Source: Hydrogenophilales bacterium (lineage in GTDB: Bacteria > Pseudomonadota > Gammaproteobacteria > Burkholderiales > Eutrophovitaceae). From it: a stretch of 64,000 nucleotides of DNA. Below the pieces are notes generated by a model. That model was not told where the DNA came from. It ran no database searches and saw only the letters and a list, made by a program, of their open reading frames with translations. The position numbers and the translations under genes are program-made. Shown piece by piece: positions 55,211 to 63,505 of the stretch; the stretch's first letter is position 1; the number at the start of each line of letters is the position of its first letter. The stretch is from NCBI GenBank assembly GCA_902627495.1, contig CACOJS010000007.1, forward strand, positions 1 through 64,000, written 5' to 3'.

Positions 55211-56349
55211 TGGAGAGAATAGAGCCAAACAGTTGGCTGGGTTTAATGGGTGGCGGTCAACTAGGTAGGATGTTTTCGATTTCGGCACAGCAACTCGGCT
55301 ATAAGGTTATGGTAATTGATCCAAATCAATCAGCCCCAGCTATTAGTGTTGCAAACTTTCATCTATGTTCGGATTACAGTGACAAAAGTGCTTTAAATCA
55401 ATTAGCAAAAAGGTGCAAGGCTGTAACTACAGAATTTGAAAATGTTCCCGCTGAGAGCTTAGATTTTCTAAGCAGAGAAGTAATTGTCTCTCCTAGCTAC
55501 CAGGCAGTACAGATATGTCAAGATCGGATTTTAGAAAAAAACTTTATAAAAAACAGAGGCTTTAAAACAACACCGTTTAAGGTTATAGATTCTTATGATG
55601 ATTTTCCTGATCAAGATATAGATGGAGGGTTCTTCCCAGGCTTTCTCAAGGTTAGTCGCTTTGGGTATGATGGAAAAGGGCAAGTTAAGGTCTCTGACGT
55701 GGTGGGCTTAAAAAAGGCTTTTGAAAAATTTGGTCGATGTCCATGTGTTTTGGAAAAAGAATTGAAATTAGAAAAAGAGATTTCAGTCATTTTGGCTCGT
55801 GGCGAAGAGGGAAACGTAGTCATCTACCCAATCGCAGAAAATACCCACAAAAATGGCATCCTGGACTTTAGTGTTATTCCAGCTGATATTTCGGCCGAAA
55901 TTAGTGATGAGGCGAAGCAGATAGCAGTAGACATAGCGAAAAACCTACAATATGTTGGGGTCTTGTGTGTTGAGTTTTTTTTACATAAACAACAGGGTCT
56001 ATTGGTGAATGAGTTAGCCCCTCGTCCGCATAATAGTGGGCACTTTACTCTTAACGCTTGTGTTGTGTCGCAATTTGAACAACAGGTTAGAACGCTCTGT
56101 AAATTGCCGCTTGGGCAGACCACCATAACCAGTCCATCTGCGGTTATGGTCAATTTGCTTGGGCATCTATGGGAAAATGGTGATCCCAACTGGTCCGACT
56201 TACTGAGTAATGGCAATACCTCGTTGCATCTTTATGGAAAAGAGAAGGCTGTTAAAGGTCGGAAAATGGGTCACTATACTGTTCTAGGTGGTAGTTCCGG
56301 GGTAACTAAAGAATTAGCATTTCGGTTAAAAAAATCGCTGAGTGTTTGA
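55210..56349 (+). CDS. purK: N5-carboxyaminoimidazole ribonucleotide synthase
   Basis: ATP-grasp enzyme of 379 aa making N5-CAIR. LMGGGQLGRMFSISAQQLGY, TEFENVPAESL, KVSRFGYDGKGQ and NELAPRPHNSGH are conserved. ATG 55210 overlaps the purE stop and is preferred to an earlier in-frame TTG at 55189. Confidence 0.95.
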   Translation: MERIEPNSWLGLMGGGQLGRMFSISAQQLGYKVMVIDPNQSAPAISVANFHLCSDYSDKSALNQLAKRCKAVTTEFENVPAESLDFLSREVIVSPSYQAVQICQDRILEKNFIKNRGFKTTPFKVIDSYDDFPDQDIDGGFFPGFLKVSRFGYDGKGQVKVSDVVGLKKAFEKFGRCPCVLEKELKLEKEISVILARGEEGNVVIYPIAENTHKNGILDFSVIPADISAEISDEAKQIAVDIAKNLQYVGVLCVEFFLHKQQGLLVNELAPRPHNSGHFTLNACVVSQFEQQVRTLCKLPLGQTTITSPSAVMVNLLGHLWENGDPNWSDLLSNGNTSLHLYGKEKAVKGRKMGHYTVLGGSSGVTKELAFRLKKSLSV

Positions 56350-56365
56350 TGACAAAAGTATTAGT

Positions 56366-57247
56366 ATGAATAAACCAGTTTTTGAAACAAACCTAAAGTC
56401 ACTGCAGTTGTTAAATAGAGGTAAAGTAAGAGACCTTTACTTGATTGATGAAGATCGCTTACTAATTGTTCAAACAGATAGAATCTCTGCTTTTGATACA
56501 GTTTTACCTAGTGCCATTCCTGGTAAGGGTAAGGTTTTAACTGAAATGTCCAAGTATTGGTTCAAAAAGTTTTCAAAACTTGTGCCTAATCATTATTTGG
56601 AAATAGACCCGTTAATTTTTGTAGAGCAGGAGGAATATCAACAAGTTGAAGGAAGAGCTTTAGTAGTAAAGAAATTAATTCCAATACAGTTTGAAGCTGT
56701 TGTTAGAGGATACCTCGCAGGATCAGGTTGGGAAGAATATCAAACGTCTAAGAGTATTAGTGGTGAATCCATGGAGTCTGGCCTCGACATTGGTGACAAA
56801 TTACACGAGCCGCTTTTCACTCCATCGACAAAAGCCAATCTTGGTGAGCATGATATAAACATATCCTTTGAGCAAATGGTAGAGGCGATCGGTATGGAGA
56901 CGGCCAATATTATTAAAGACAAGTCGATCCAGCTTTATGAGAATGCCAGCTCTTTTTGTGTTGGGAAGGGATTGATCCTAGCTGATACTAAATTTGAATT
57001 TGGTCTTGATGATCGGGGTCAAGTATTTCTGATAGACGAAATACTTACACCTGACTCATCACGCTTCTGGTCAGTAGATACTTACGAAACGGGCAAGCCA
57101 CCACTATCTTTCGATAAACAATATGTTCGGGATTGGCTTAATGCTCAAGATTGGGATAAATCTACCGAACCACCGCCGTTGCCAGAAAATATAATTATGA
57201 AAACACAAAAGAAATATTGTCACGCACTAAAGATAATTTGCGGATAG
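56366..57247 (+). CDS. purC: Phosphoribosylaminoimidazole-succinocarboxamide synthase
   Basis: SAICAR synthetase, 293 aa, the longer form used in betaproteobacteria. LLNRGKVRDLYLIDEDRLLIVQTDRISAFD at the N-terminus (binding ATP), VRGYLAGSGWEEY and DEILTPDSSRFW are visible. ATG 56366 fits family starts; an upstream in-frame GTG at 56342 overlaps purK by 8 bp and would add eight residues. Confidence 0.95.
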   Translation: MNKPVFETNLKSLQLLNRGKVRDLYLIDEDRLLIVQTDRISAFDTVLPSAIPGKGKVLTEMSKYWFKKFSKLVPNHYLEIDPLIFVEQEEYQQVEGRALVVKKLIPIQFEAVVRGYLAGSGWEEYQTSKSISGESMESGLDIGDKLHEPLFTPSTKANLGEHDINISFEQMVEAIGMETANIIKDKSIQLYENASSFCVGKGLILADTKFEFGLDDRGQVFLIDEILTPDSSRFWSVDTYETGKPPLSFDKQYVRDWLNAQDWDKSTEPPPLPENIIMKTQKKYCHALKIICG

Positions 57248-57281
57248 TATTGGATTCCTGTTAAAAAAATTTGGACTAAAA

Positions 57282-58295
57282 TTGAAATCATTAGAAGATC
57301 AAATTCGGGTTGGTATTGATTGTTTAAAGCGGGGAGGTGTTATTGGCTTTCCAACTGAGACTGTATTTGGTCTCGGAGGAGATGCAACCAATCCAAATGC
57401 CATTGCTCGTATCTATGAGGTAAAATCCCGGCCAAAGGAGCACCCTTTAATACTCCATCTTGGAGGGGTGAGGGACCTTGATAAATGGGTCCAAAAGGTT
57501 CCATTGTCAGCTGAAATTCTTGCGTCAAAGTTCTGGCCAGGGCCCCTAACCTTGATACTGAAAGCGATACCTGACATGGGTGTAGAGTTTAGGGGGAGGA
57601 ATAACACAGTAGCTGTGAGGGTTCCAGCTCACCCAGTGGCTCAAGCGTTGATACTAGGATTGGGTAAAGGGGTTGTTGCCCCATCCGCGAATCGGTTTGG
57701 CAGACTATCACCAACATCGGCTCAGCATGTTTCCGAAGAGCTCGGTTCAAAAATAGATATGGTGATAGATGGTGCGACTTGCTCCATAGGCATCGAATCT
57801 ACAATTGTTGATCTTACGGAGAAAGTCCCATTAATTTTGAGGCCTGGACATATCGACGAAAAACAAATAAGTGATACACTCGGAGAAGAAGTCCTAAGTT
57901 TAGAATCAAGAAAAAATAAAGCCCCGGGATCACATCCTGTTCATTACGCTCCAAACACCCCTCTGACGGTTGTCTATCGTGACGATATGGAAAAGTTTCT
58001 TCATAAAGACTCTGGTAACATTTCAGTGGCCGTATTGGGACGATCAAAAAGGCCCTTTTTTTCAGCGGCAGCAGTGTGGCAAGTTGCCCCATCTGATCCT
58101 GTCAATTATGCAAGGAATTTATACGCGTTATTACGTCGTTTAGACCATTCAGGGTGTGATCTAATAGCGGTGGAGGAACCACCTCATAAAATGAATTGGT
58201 TTGCAATTCATGATAGACTAAAAAAAAGCTCTATTCCTAAAATGGCCTTGCCAGAATTTATTAAAAATCAAAGCCGGAAAAAAACTATAAAATGA
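57282..58295 (+). CDS. sua5: L-threonylcarbamoyladenylate synthase (Sua5 long form)
   Basis: First step of t6A tRNA modification, 337 aa. The YrdC domain (GGVIGFPTETVFGLGGDAT, SRPKEHPLILH, APSANRFGRLSPTSAQHV) is followed by a linker with APGSHPVHYAPNTPL and the Sua5 C-terminal domain. Start codon TTG 57282 has no better in-frame alternative. In Burkholderiales this gene also ends the purEK cluster. Confidence 0.93.
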   Translation: MKSLEDQIRVGIDCLKRGGVIGFPTETVFGLGGDATNPNAIARIYEVKSRPKEHPLILHLGGVRDLDKWVQKVPLSAEILASKFWPGPLTLILKAIPDMGVEFRGRNNTVAVRVPAHPVAQALILGLGKGVVAPSANRFGRLSPTSAQHVSEELGSKIDMVIDGATCSIGIESTIVDLTEKVPLILRPGHIDEKQISDTLGEEVLSLESRKNKAPGSHPVHYAPNTPLTVVYRDDMEKFLHKDSGNISVAVLGRSKRPFFSAAAVWQVAPSDPVNYARNLYALLRRLDHSGCDLIAVEEPPHKMNWFAIHDRLKKSSIPKMALPEFIKNQSRKKTIK

Positions 58296-58771
58296 CTAAA
58301 CCTGACAAATGGAAGTACGATGGCGTGCGGGTGGTAAGCTCAAAAGAGTTTAATTTTAATACTGCTCAGACGCCAGGTATGACGAGGGCGGCCGCCATTA
58401 CTAGTAGTGTCGGTGGAGCTCAGAAAATATGGGCCGGCACAGTAGTAATAGAACCAAACGCTAAAACTGGGGCCCATCATCATGGGCCCGTGGAAAGTGT
58501 TATTTATGTAGTTTCCGGAAAAGCACGTATGCGGTGGGGTGAGAAGTTAGAGTTTGTAGCTGATGCCCATGAGGGCGAATTTATATATGTTCCTCCGTAC
58601 GTACCTCATCAAGAAATAAATGCTTTGGAGAGTCAACCACTATCTTGCGTGCTTTGCCGAAGTGGTGAGGATCCAGTCGTAGTGAATTTAGACATCCCCG
58701 TCGCAGAGGAGCCTGAGCAGGTTTTTTGGATTGATAACATTCACTCGGCACCCCGGGAGGATGGTCAGTAG
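58292..58771 (+). CDS. Cupin-domain protein of unknown function
   Basis: A 159-aa single-domain cupin. Motif 1 GAHHHGPVESVIYVVSGKARMRWG carries the likely metal ligands (HHH and Glu), and motif 2 PPYVPHQEIN the last His. The fold fits a metal-dependent oxygenase, isomerase or small-molecule binder; no substrate can be read. The start overlaps the sua5 stop as ATGA, so it belongs to the end of the purine/t6A operon. It converges on the dehydratase gene across 209 bp. Confidence 0.85.
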   Translation: MTKPDKWKYDGVRVVSSKEFNFNTAQTPGMTRAAAITSSVGGAQKIWAGTVVIEPNAKTGAHHHGPVESVIYVVSGKARMRWGEKLEFVADAHEGEFIYVPPYVPHQEINALESQPLSCVLCRSGEDPVVVNLDIPVAEEPEQVFWIDNIHSAPREDGQ

Positions 58772-58931
58772 CATTTAGACGTTTGGGTTTTTTTTGGGGT
58801 TTAGGGATAACATTTTACAAGCACAATGTTAAACTTATTACGTTGGCTATGCGGATTAATTTAGGAGATGTATTAGCTAAGAATAAAAACTCATGTCCAG
58901 AGATTCGACACAAGTGCTTTTTTAGAATATT

Positions 58932-58954
58932 CAAAAACTGCTGAAAAATCAGTT
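58932..58954 (-). terminator. Weak hairpin terminator candidate after the dehydratase
   Basis: On the minus strand, 27 bases after the stop, AACTG and CAGTT form a five-pair stem with a nine-base loop, running into a short T tract (five T in all). The stem is short, so this is tentative. Confidence 0.3.
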
Positions 58955-58980
58955 GAAGCGAGGTCTTGATTTCCCCACTC

Positions 58981-60708
58981 TTAGTGAATTTCTGGTTCGG
59001 GGGTAGGGCCGGCTGGTTCCAGAAAGTCGAAGTCACAACCTTTATTGGCTTGAAGCACATGCTCTGAAAAAATTTTTCCATAGCCCCGTGAGAATTTGAC
59101 AGGCTTGGTTTTTTGAGCAGCCTTACGTGAGTTTAGTTCATCCTTGCTTACTTTGACTTCTAGCTTTCGTAAAGGTACGTTCACTTCTATAAGGTCGCCT
59201 GACCTCACCAATGACAGTGGACCCCCAACCCAAGACTCAGGTGCTACGTGTAATATACAGGTGCCATAGCTTGTGCCACTCATCCTCGCGTCTGATATTC
59301 GCACCATATCACGGACTCCTTGCCTAAGAAGCTTTTTGGGGATTGGTAACATCCCCCACTCCGGCATACCAGGACCACCAACTGGGCCAGAGTTACGTAG
59401 GATTAAAACCGAGTCTGGGTTAACGTCAAGACTCGGATCATCGATTTTTTTTGCCATTTCATTATAGTTATCAAAAACAATTGCTTTACCGATATGCTCA
59501 TGAAATTTTGGATCCGCGGCATTCGCTTTTAAAACCGCACCGTCCGGTGCCAAATTGCCCTTAAGAACAATTAGGCCCCCAGCGGGTTCTATCGGGTTGT
59601 CTGGTGTTTTTATTACCTCATGGTTGAAAATTTTGTATCCCTCAATGTTGTCACCTAACGTTTTTCCGGTACATGTTTTTTCAGCTAAATTTAGTAGTCT
59701 ATGCATTCCCTGAAGTAAGGCTCCCAACCCGCCTGCGTAATAAAAGTCTTCCATAAGGTATTTGCCAGCTGGGCGTAAATTAGCCAAATACGGCGTTTCC
59801 AAGCCAATTTTTTCAAAATGCTCGAGCTCTAGTTCAATACCAGCTCGTCGGGCTAGTGCAATAACATGTATGAGCCCATTTGTTGATCCGCCAAGTGCCA
59901 TAAGTACTTTTATAGCATTTGCTATAGTTTTTTCAGTAATAATATCAGACGGTTTAAGATCTTCGATGACCATATCAACAATCCGTCTTCCTGAGTAAGT
60001 AGCCATTCGGCGATGACCTGAATCGGGAGCGGGAATTGACGAGGCGTTTGTTAAAGAAAACCCCATTACTTCTGCAATGGATGTCATAGTAGATGCGGTT
60101 CCCATGGTCATACAAGTTCCGGGTGATCTGGCAATACCCTCGATCATTTCTTTCCAATCCCTTTTTGAGATATTTCCAGCTCTTAGTTCATCCCAGTATT
60201 TCCAAATATCTGAACCTGACCCCAGAGTTTCCCCCCGCCAATGTCCTCTTAACATAGCCCCAGCAGGAACAAAAATAGTGGGAATGTTCATACTGATAGC
60301 TCCCATAAGCAGGCCAGGTGTGGTTTTATCGCAGCCTCCCATCAGTACGCAGCCATCAATTGGGTAAGACCTAAGGAGCTCCTCAGTCTCCATCGCCAAA
60401 AAGTTTCGATACATCATAGTGGAGGGTTTCTGAAACACCTCTGCCAGTGAAATGGCTGGCATTTCAATCGGGACACCTCCTGCCTGAAGTATCCCTTTTT
60501 TAACGTCTTTCGCCCGCTCTTTCAAGTGTGAATGACAGTGGTTAATTTCGCTCCAAGTGTTGATTATTCCAATTATGGGCTTTTTCTCAATATCCTCTTC
60601 AGTTAGGCCTAGTTGTAATATTCTTGAGATGTGGCCAGACCCTCTGAGAGTGTCGGACGAGAACCACCTTTGACTTCTAAGTTTTATAAATTTTTTCTTC
60701 CTTTGCAT
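58981..60708 (-). CDS. IlvD/Edd family dehydratase, sugar-acid dehydratase type
   Basis: A 575-aa iron-sulfur dehydratase. The cluster cysteines are C58 (INHCHSH), C126 (GGCDKTTP, with the likely modified K128) and C199 (GTCMTMGTAS); the C-terminal RISDARMSGTSYGT holds the active-site Ser. Features such as LRSQRWF at the N-terminus and SYGTCILHVAPE near the end match L-arabonate/D-xylonate-type dehydratases better than IlvD. The start is divergent from the Lar locus. Its RBS and ATG lie in a 14-bp tandem duplication. Exact substrate unknown. Confidence 0.85.
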   Translation of the reverse strand: MQRKKKFIKLRSQRWFSSDTLRGSGHISRILQLGLTEEDIEKKPIIGIINTWSEINHCHSHLKERAKDVKKGILQAGGVPIEMPAISLAEVFQKPSTMMYRNFLAMETEELLRSYPIDGCVLMGGCDKTTPGLLMGAISMNIPTIFVPAGAMLRGHWRGETLGSGSDIWKYWDELRAGNISKRDWKEMIEGIARSPGTCMTMGTASTMTSIAEVMGFSLTNASSIPAPDSGHRRMATYSGRRIVDMVIEDLKPSDIITEKTIANAIKVLMALGGSTNGLIHVIALARRAGIELELEHFEKIGLETPYLANLRPAGKYLMEDFYYAGGLGALLQGMHRLLNLAEKTCTGKTLGDNIEGYKIFNHEVIKTPDNPIEPAGGLIVLKGNLAPDGAVLKANAADPKFHEHIGKAIVFDNYNEMAKKIDDPSLDVNPDSVLILRNSGPVGGPGMPEWGMLPIPKKLLRQGVRDMVRISDARMSGTSYGTCILHVAPESWVGGPLSLVRSGDLIEVNVPLRKLEVKVSKDELNSRKAAQKTKPVKFSRGYGKIFSEHVLQANKGCDFDFLEPAGPTPEPEIH

Positions 60709-60733
60709 ATATATCCCTTCATATATATCCCTT
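60706..60733 (-). repeat. 14-bp perfect tandem duplication across the dehydratase start
   Basis: Two exact copies of AAGGGATATATATG (minus strand) at 60720-60733 and 60706-60719. Each has a Shine-Dalgarno (AAGGGA) and an ATG. The inner ATG starts the dehydratase; the outer is 14 bp away, out of frame, and opens a 12-codon ORF that ends in TAA inside the dehydratase gene. Confidence 0.95.
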
Positions 60734-60954
60734 AATTGACAAATTTCAGAGGTCTACCTACAACATAGGGTTAACATTTTTTTTTTTGCATAGCCGCGAC
60801 CCACTATTTTAGGGCATACTTTAAAGGTTATGAAAGCAAAAGGTTAATTATTAGTTTCTGGTGGAATTTTTTTATTGAAAAGATTATATGTAGCAGACTA
60901 TCTTGGCGTATTTAGCTAAGCACAGCAAATTTATGAATTGAGGGGGATCAAAGA

Positions 60955-62277
60955 GTGATAGGCGAAAAAATCGAGGTGAATATTGGAGGAGGGTTAAACA
61001 TTAACCTTCCTGAAATGGTACAAATTAGGCAAAAATTTCAAACCACAAAGATTGATAGTGTCACTAAAGCTGTAAAGGACGAATTCTTGCGCCCAGATAT
61101 TAAAGCGAAAGTTAAGCCAGGAATGCAAATAGCAGTTGGAGTTGGATCACGAGGGGTGGCAAATATAGCCGAGTGTACAAAGGCTGTGGTGACAGAATTA
61201 AAAAGCCTGGGGGCATCCCCTTTTATATTTCCAGCTATGGGGTCTCATGGCGGGGCGACAGCTGAAGGCCAGCAACAGGTGTTGGAAAGTTATGGCATCA
61301 ACGAGTCCCATGTGGGTTGCCCAATTTTATCTGATATGACCGTCGAAAATATTGGGGATCTCGATGGAATGCCGGTCTACGTTGATAAAAATGCTGCTGG
61401 AGCTGATGGAATAGTGCTAATTCCTCGGATCAAACCCCATACCAGCTTTCGAGCACCGATAGAATCAGGGATCGTGAAAATGCTGACTATAGGGATGGGA
61501 AAAATTGACGGAGCTACTACTCTACATTCTTTCGGTATGGATGTTTTTGGTGAATTGTTACCAAAGACAGCTAGATTTGTAATAGATCAAAAAAACTTTT
61601 TATTTGGTTTGGCAATGCTTGAAAATGCGGCAGATGAAACCGCCTCAGTAGAGGCTGTAACGAGTGAAAACCTATTTGAGCGGGAACCAAAACTACAAGC
61701 TATAGCTAAATCATTGATGCCTAGCCTACAGTTTGATGAGATAGATGTTTTGGTAATAGAAAAGATAGGTAAAAATATCTCAGGTTCAGGTATGGATCCG
61801 AATATTACAGGCCGAAATGGGAGAGGTGTAGAGTGGGATATGCGGCCTCACGTAAAAAAAATTGCTGTTTTAGATTTGACCGCCGAGACTCATGGAAATG
61901 CCACAGGTATTGGGGGAGCCGATGTAATTACAATGAAATTGTATAACAAACTTGATATCTCTAAGACATATGCAAATATCATCACCTCAACTTATTTAGA
62001 TGGTGGTGCTATTCCGATAATAATGAATAATGATGACGATGCAATTCGTTTGGCGGCAAAAACTGTAGTCCGTGTGAAACCTGAGGAACTCAAGATAGTC
62101 AGGATTGCTAATACGTTGGAAATAGTTGACATAGAGGTCTCGTCACCAATGCTTGACTTTGTTAGGACAAATCCTGACAAGTTTGAAATTCAAGGTACTC
62201 CCAAACCTTTTAAATATGATAAAAAAGGAAATTTATATCCTATGCTTGGAAAACTACACGAGAATATCACGGCCTAG
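60955..62277 (+). CDS. LarA-like lactate racemase-domain protein (DUF2088)
   Basis: A 440-aa member of the nickel-pincer-nucleotide enzyme superfamily. H98 (GSHGG), H162 (KPHTSF), K175 (GIVKMLTIG) and H191 (TLHSFG) align with H108, H174, K184 and H200 of Lactobacillus LarA, and the Lys-His spacing of 16 is identical. K175 would hold the cofactor. The protein diverges elsewhere, so lactate is unlikely to be certain as substrate; LarA relatives epimerise varied 2-hydroxyacids. GTG start with GAGGGGG upstream. It is followed by larC after 16 bp. Confidence 0.85.
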   Translation: MIGEKIEVNIGGGLNINLPEMVQIRQKFQTTKIDSVTKAVKDEFLRPDIKAKVKPGMQIAVGVGSRGVANIAECTKAVVTELKSLGASPFIFPAMGSHGGATAEGQQQVLESYGINESHVGCPILSDMTVENIGDLDGMPVYVDKNAAGADGIVLIPRIKPHTSFRAPIESGIVKMLTIGMGKIDGATTLHSFGMDVFGELLPKTARFVIDQKNFLFGLAMLENAADETASVEAVTSENLFEREPKLQAIAKSLMPSLQFDEIDVLVIEKIGKNISGSGMDPNITGRNGRGVEWDMRPHVKKIAVLDLTAETHGNATGIGGADVITMKLYNKLDISKTYANIITSTYLDGGAIPIIMNNDDDAIRLAAKTVVRVKPEELKIVRIANTLEIVDIEVSSPMLDFVRTNPDKFEIQGTPKPFKYDKKGNLYPMLGKLHENITA

Positions 62278-62293
62278 GTCAGGGCATTAGGAT

Positions 62294-63505
62294 ATGTGGA
62301 TACACCTAAACCCTGTGGGAGGAATCGCGGGCGACATGTTTATAGCTGCGGTTTTGGATGCTTTTCCTGAATTAAAAGAGGATCTATTGGCCACATTTAG
62401 TACGTTTCCAATCCCCGATACATTGAATTACCAAGTGAATTCTTTTAGTGATCATGCAATTACAGGCACCAAATTTTTGGTTACTGAGAGCAAGCAAGGG
62501 ACAGAATTGGTCAAGCCACCTGGGAGTTATAATGACATTATAAAATATATCGACAACTTACAGATCGATAAGAAGATTTCAGAGATTGCTAGAGCAATTT
62601 TTCTCCTCCTTGCCGAGGCTGAAAGTAATGTCCATAAGATAAAAATTGACAAGTTAAGTTTTCATGAGTTAGGGGAGTGGGATTCCATCTTAGACATTAT
62701 AGGGGCAAGTTTTTTGATCAACGCACTAGACGCAGAATGGTCGGTTGGGGTAATTCCTCTTGGTGGTGGAACGGTATTAACGGAACATGGTCAGCTTCCG
62801 GTGCCAGCTCCAGCAACCTGCTTTTTGCTGAAAGGTTTCAATATTTATGACGATGGTGTCCCGGGAGAAAGAGTGACCCCGACCGGAGCAGCTATTTTAA
62901 AGTTTTTACGAAAATATCAACCTGTAACTACCAGAAATGGTTATTTGCAGGGATCAGGAGTTGGGTTTGGAACAACGAAATTCAAAAAGCTAGCTAATAT
63001 TTTGAGGATTTTAGTCTTTAACGACAAATCATTGGAAAGTTTTTATGACAGAGTTGGTAAGGTAGAGTTCGAAGTAGATGATCAAACCCCCGAGCATTTA
63101 TCTCTGGCGATCGATAAAATTAGACAACAGCCAAGTGTACTTGATGTCTTACAGCAGATAGGTGCTGGGAAAAAAAACCGCGTAGTAGTTACAGTTAAAA
63201 TTATATGTAGACCAGAAAGCATTGAAGAAGTTATTGAAAAATGTTTCCTCGAGACGAGTACACTTGGGGTCCGTTATGTAATTATGGACCGTCGTGTTCT
63301 AAATCGACAATTTGAGTCTGTCGATTTAAAAGGAGAAACAATGAGAGTCAAGTTGGTCTCTCGTGGTGGTCAAGTCACAGGTAAAGTGGAGGCTGATGAT
63401 TTAAGTTTATTGACTACTGGTCAAAGTGGTCGAGATACTTTAGCTGATGAAGCCGTTTTACTGGCGATTGATAAATGGAAAAATAATAAAAGAGATTTAA
63501 AATGA
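62294..63505 (+). CDS. larC: Nickel-pincer cofactor synthesis protein LarC
   Basis: A 403-aa CTP-dependent cyclometallase that inserts nickel into the pincer nucleotide. The N-terminus HLNPVGGIAGDMFIAAVLDAFPEL and later FHELGEWDSILDIIGA, and GERVTPTGAAILKFL are family features. It is one continuous frame; in Lactobacillus plantarum larC is split into larC1 and larC2 joined by a programmed frameshift. Its stop overlaps larE as ATGA. Confidence 0.93.
   Translation: MWIHLNPVGGIAGDMFIAAVLDAFPELKEDLLATFSTFPIPDTLNYQVNSFSDHAITGTKFLVTESKQGTELVKPPGSYNDIIKYIDNLQIDKKISEIARAIFLLLAEAESNVHKIKIDKLSFHELGEWDSILDIIGASFLINALDAEWSVGVIPLGGGTVLTEHGQLPVPAPATCFLLKGFNIYDDGVPGERVTPTGAAILKFLRKYQPVTTRNGYLQGSGVGFGTTKFKKLANILRILVFNDKSLESFYDRVGKVEFEVDDQTPEHLSLAIDKIRQQPSVLDVLQQIGAGKKNRVVVTVKIICRPESIEEVIEKCFLETSTLGVRYVIMDRRVLNRQFESVDLKGETMRVKLVSRGGQVTGKVEADDLSLLTTGQSGRDTLADEAVLLAIDKWKNNKRDLK

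Noticed and set aside
60734-60954. Candidate operator or riboswitch in the dehydratase-larA gap
   Set aside because: Only A/T-rich sequence with short imperfect repeats; no stem set or conserved aptamer pattern could be supported.
62294-63505. Possible programmed frameshift in larC
   Set aside because: The frame is continuous for 403 codons and covers both the LarC1 and LarC2 parts, so no frameshift is needed.
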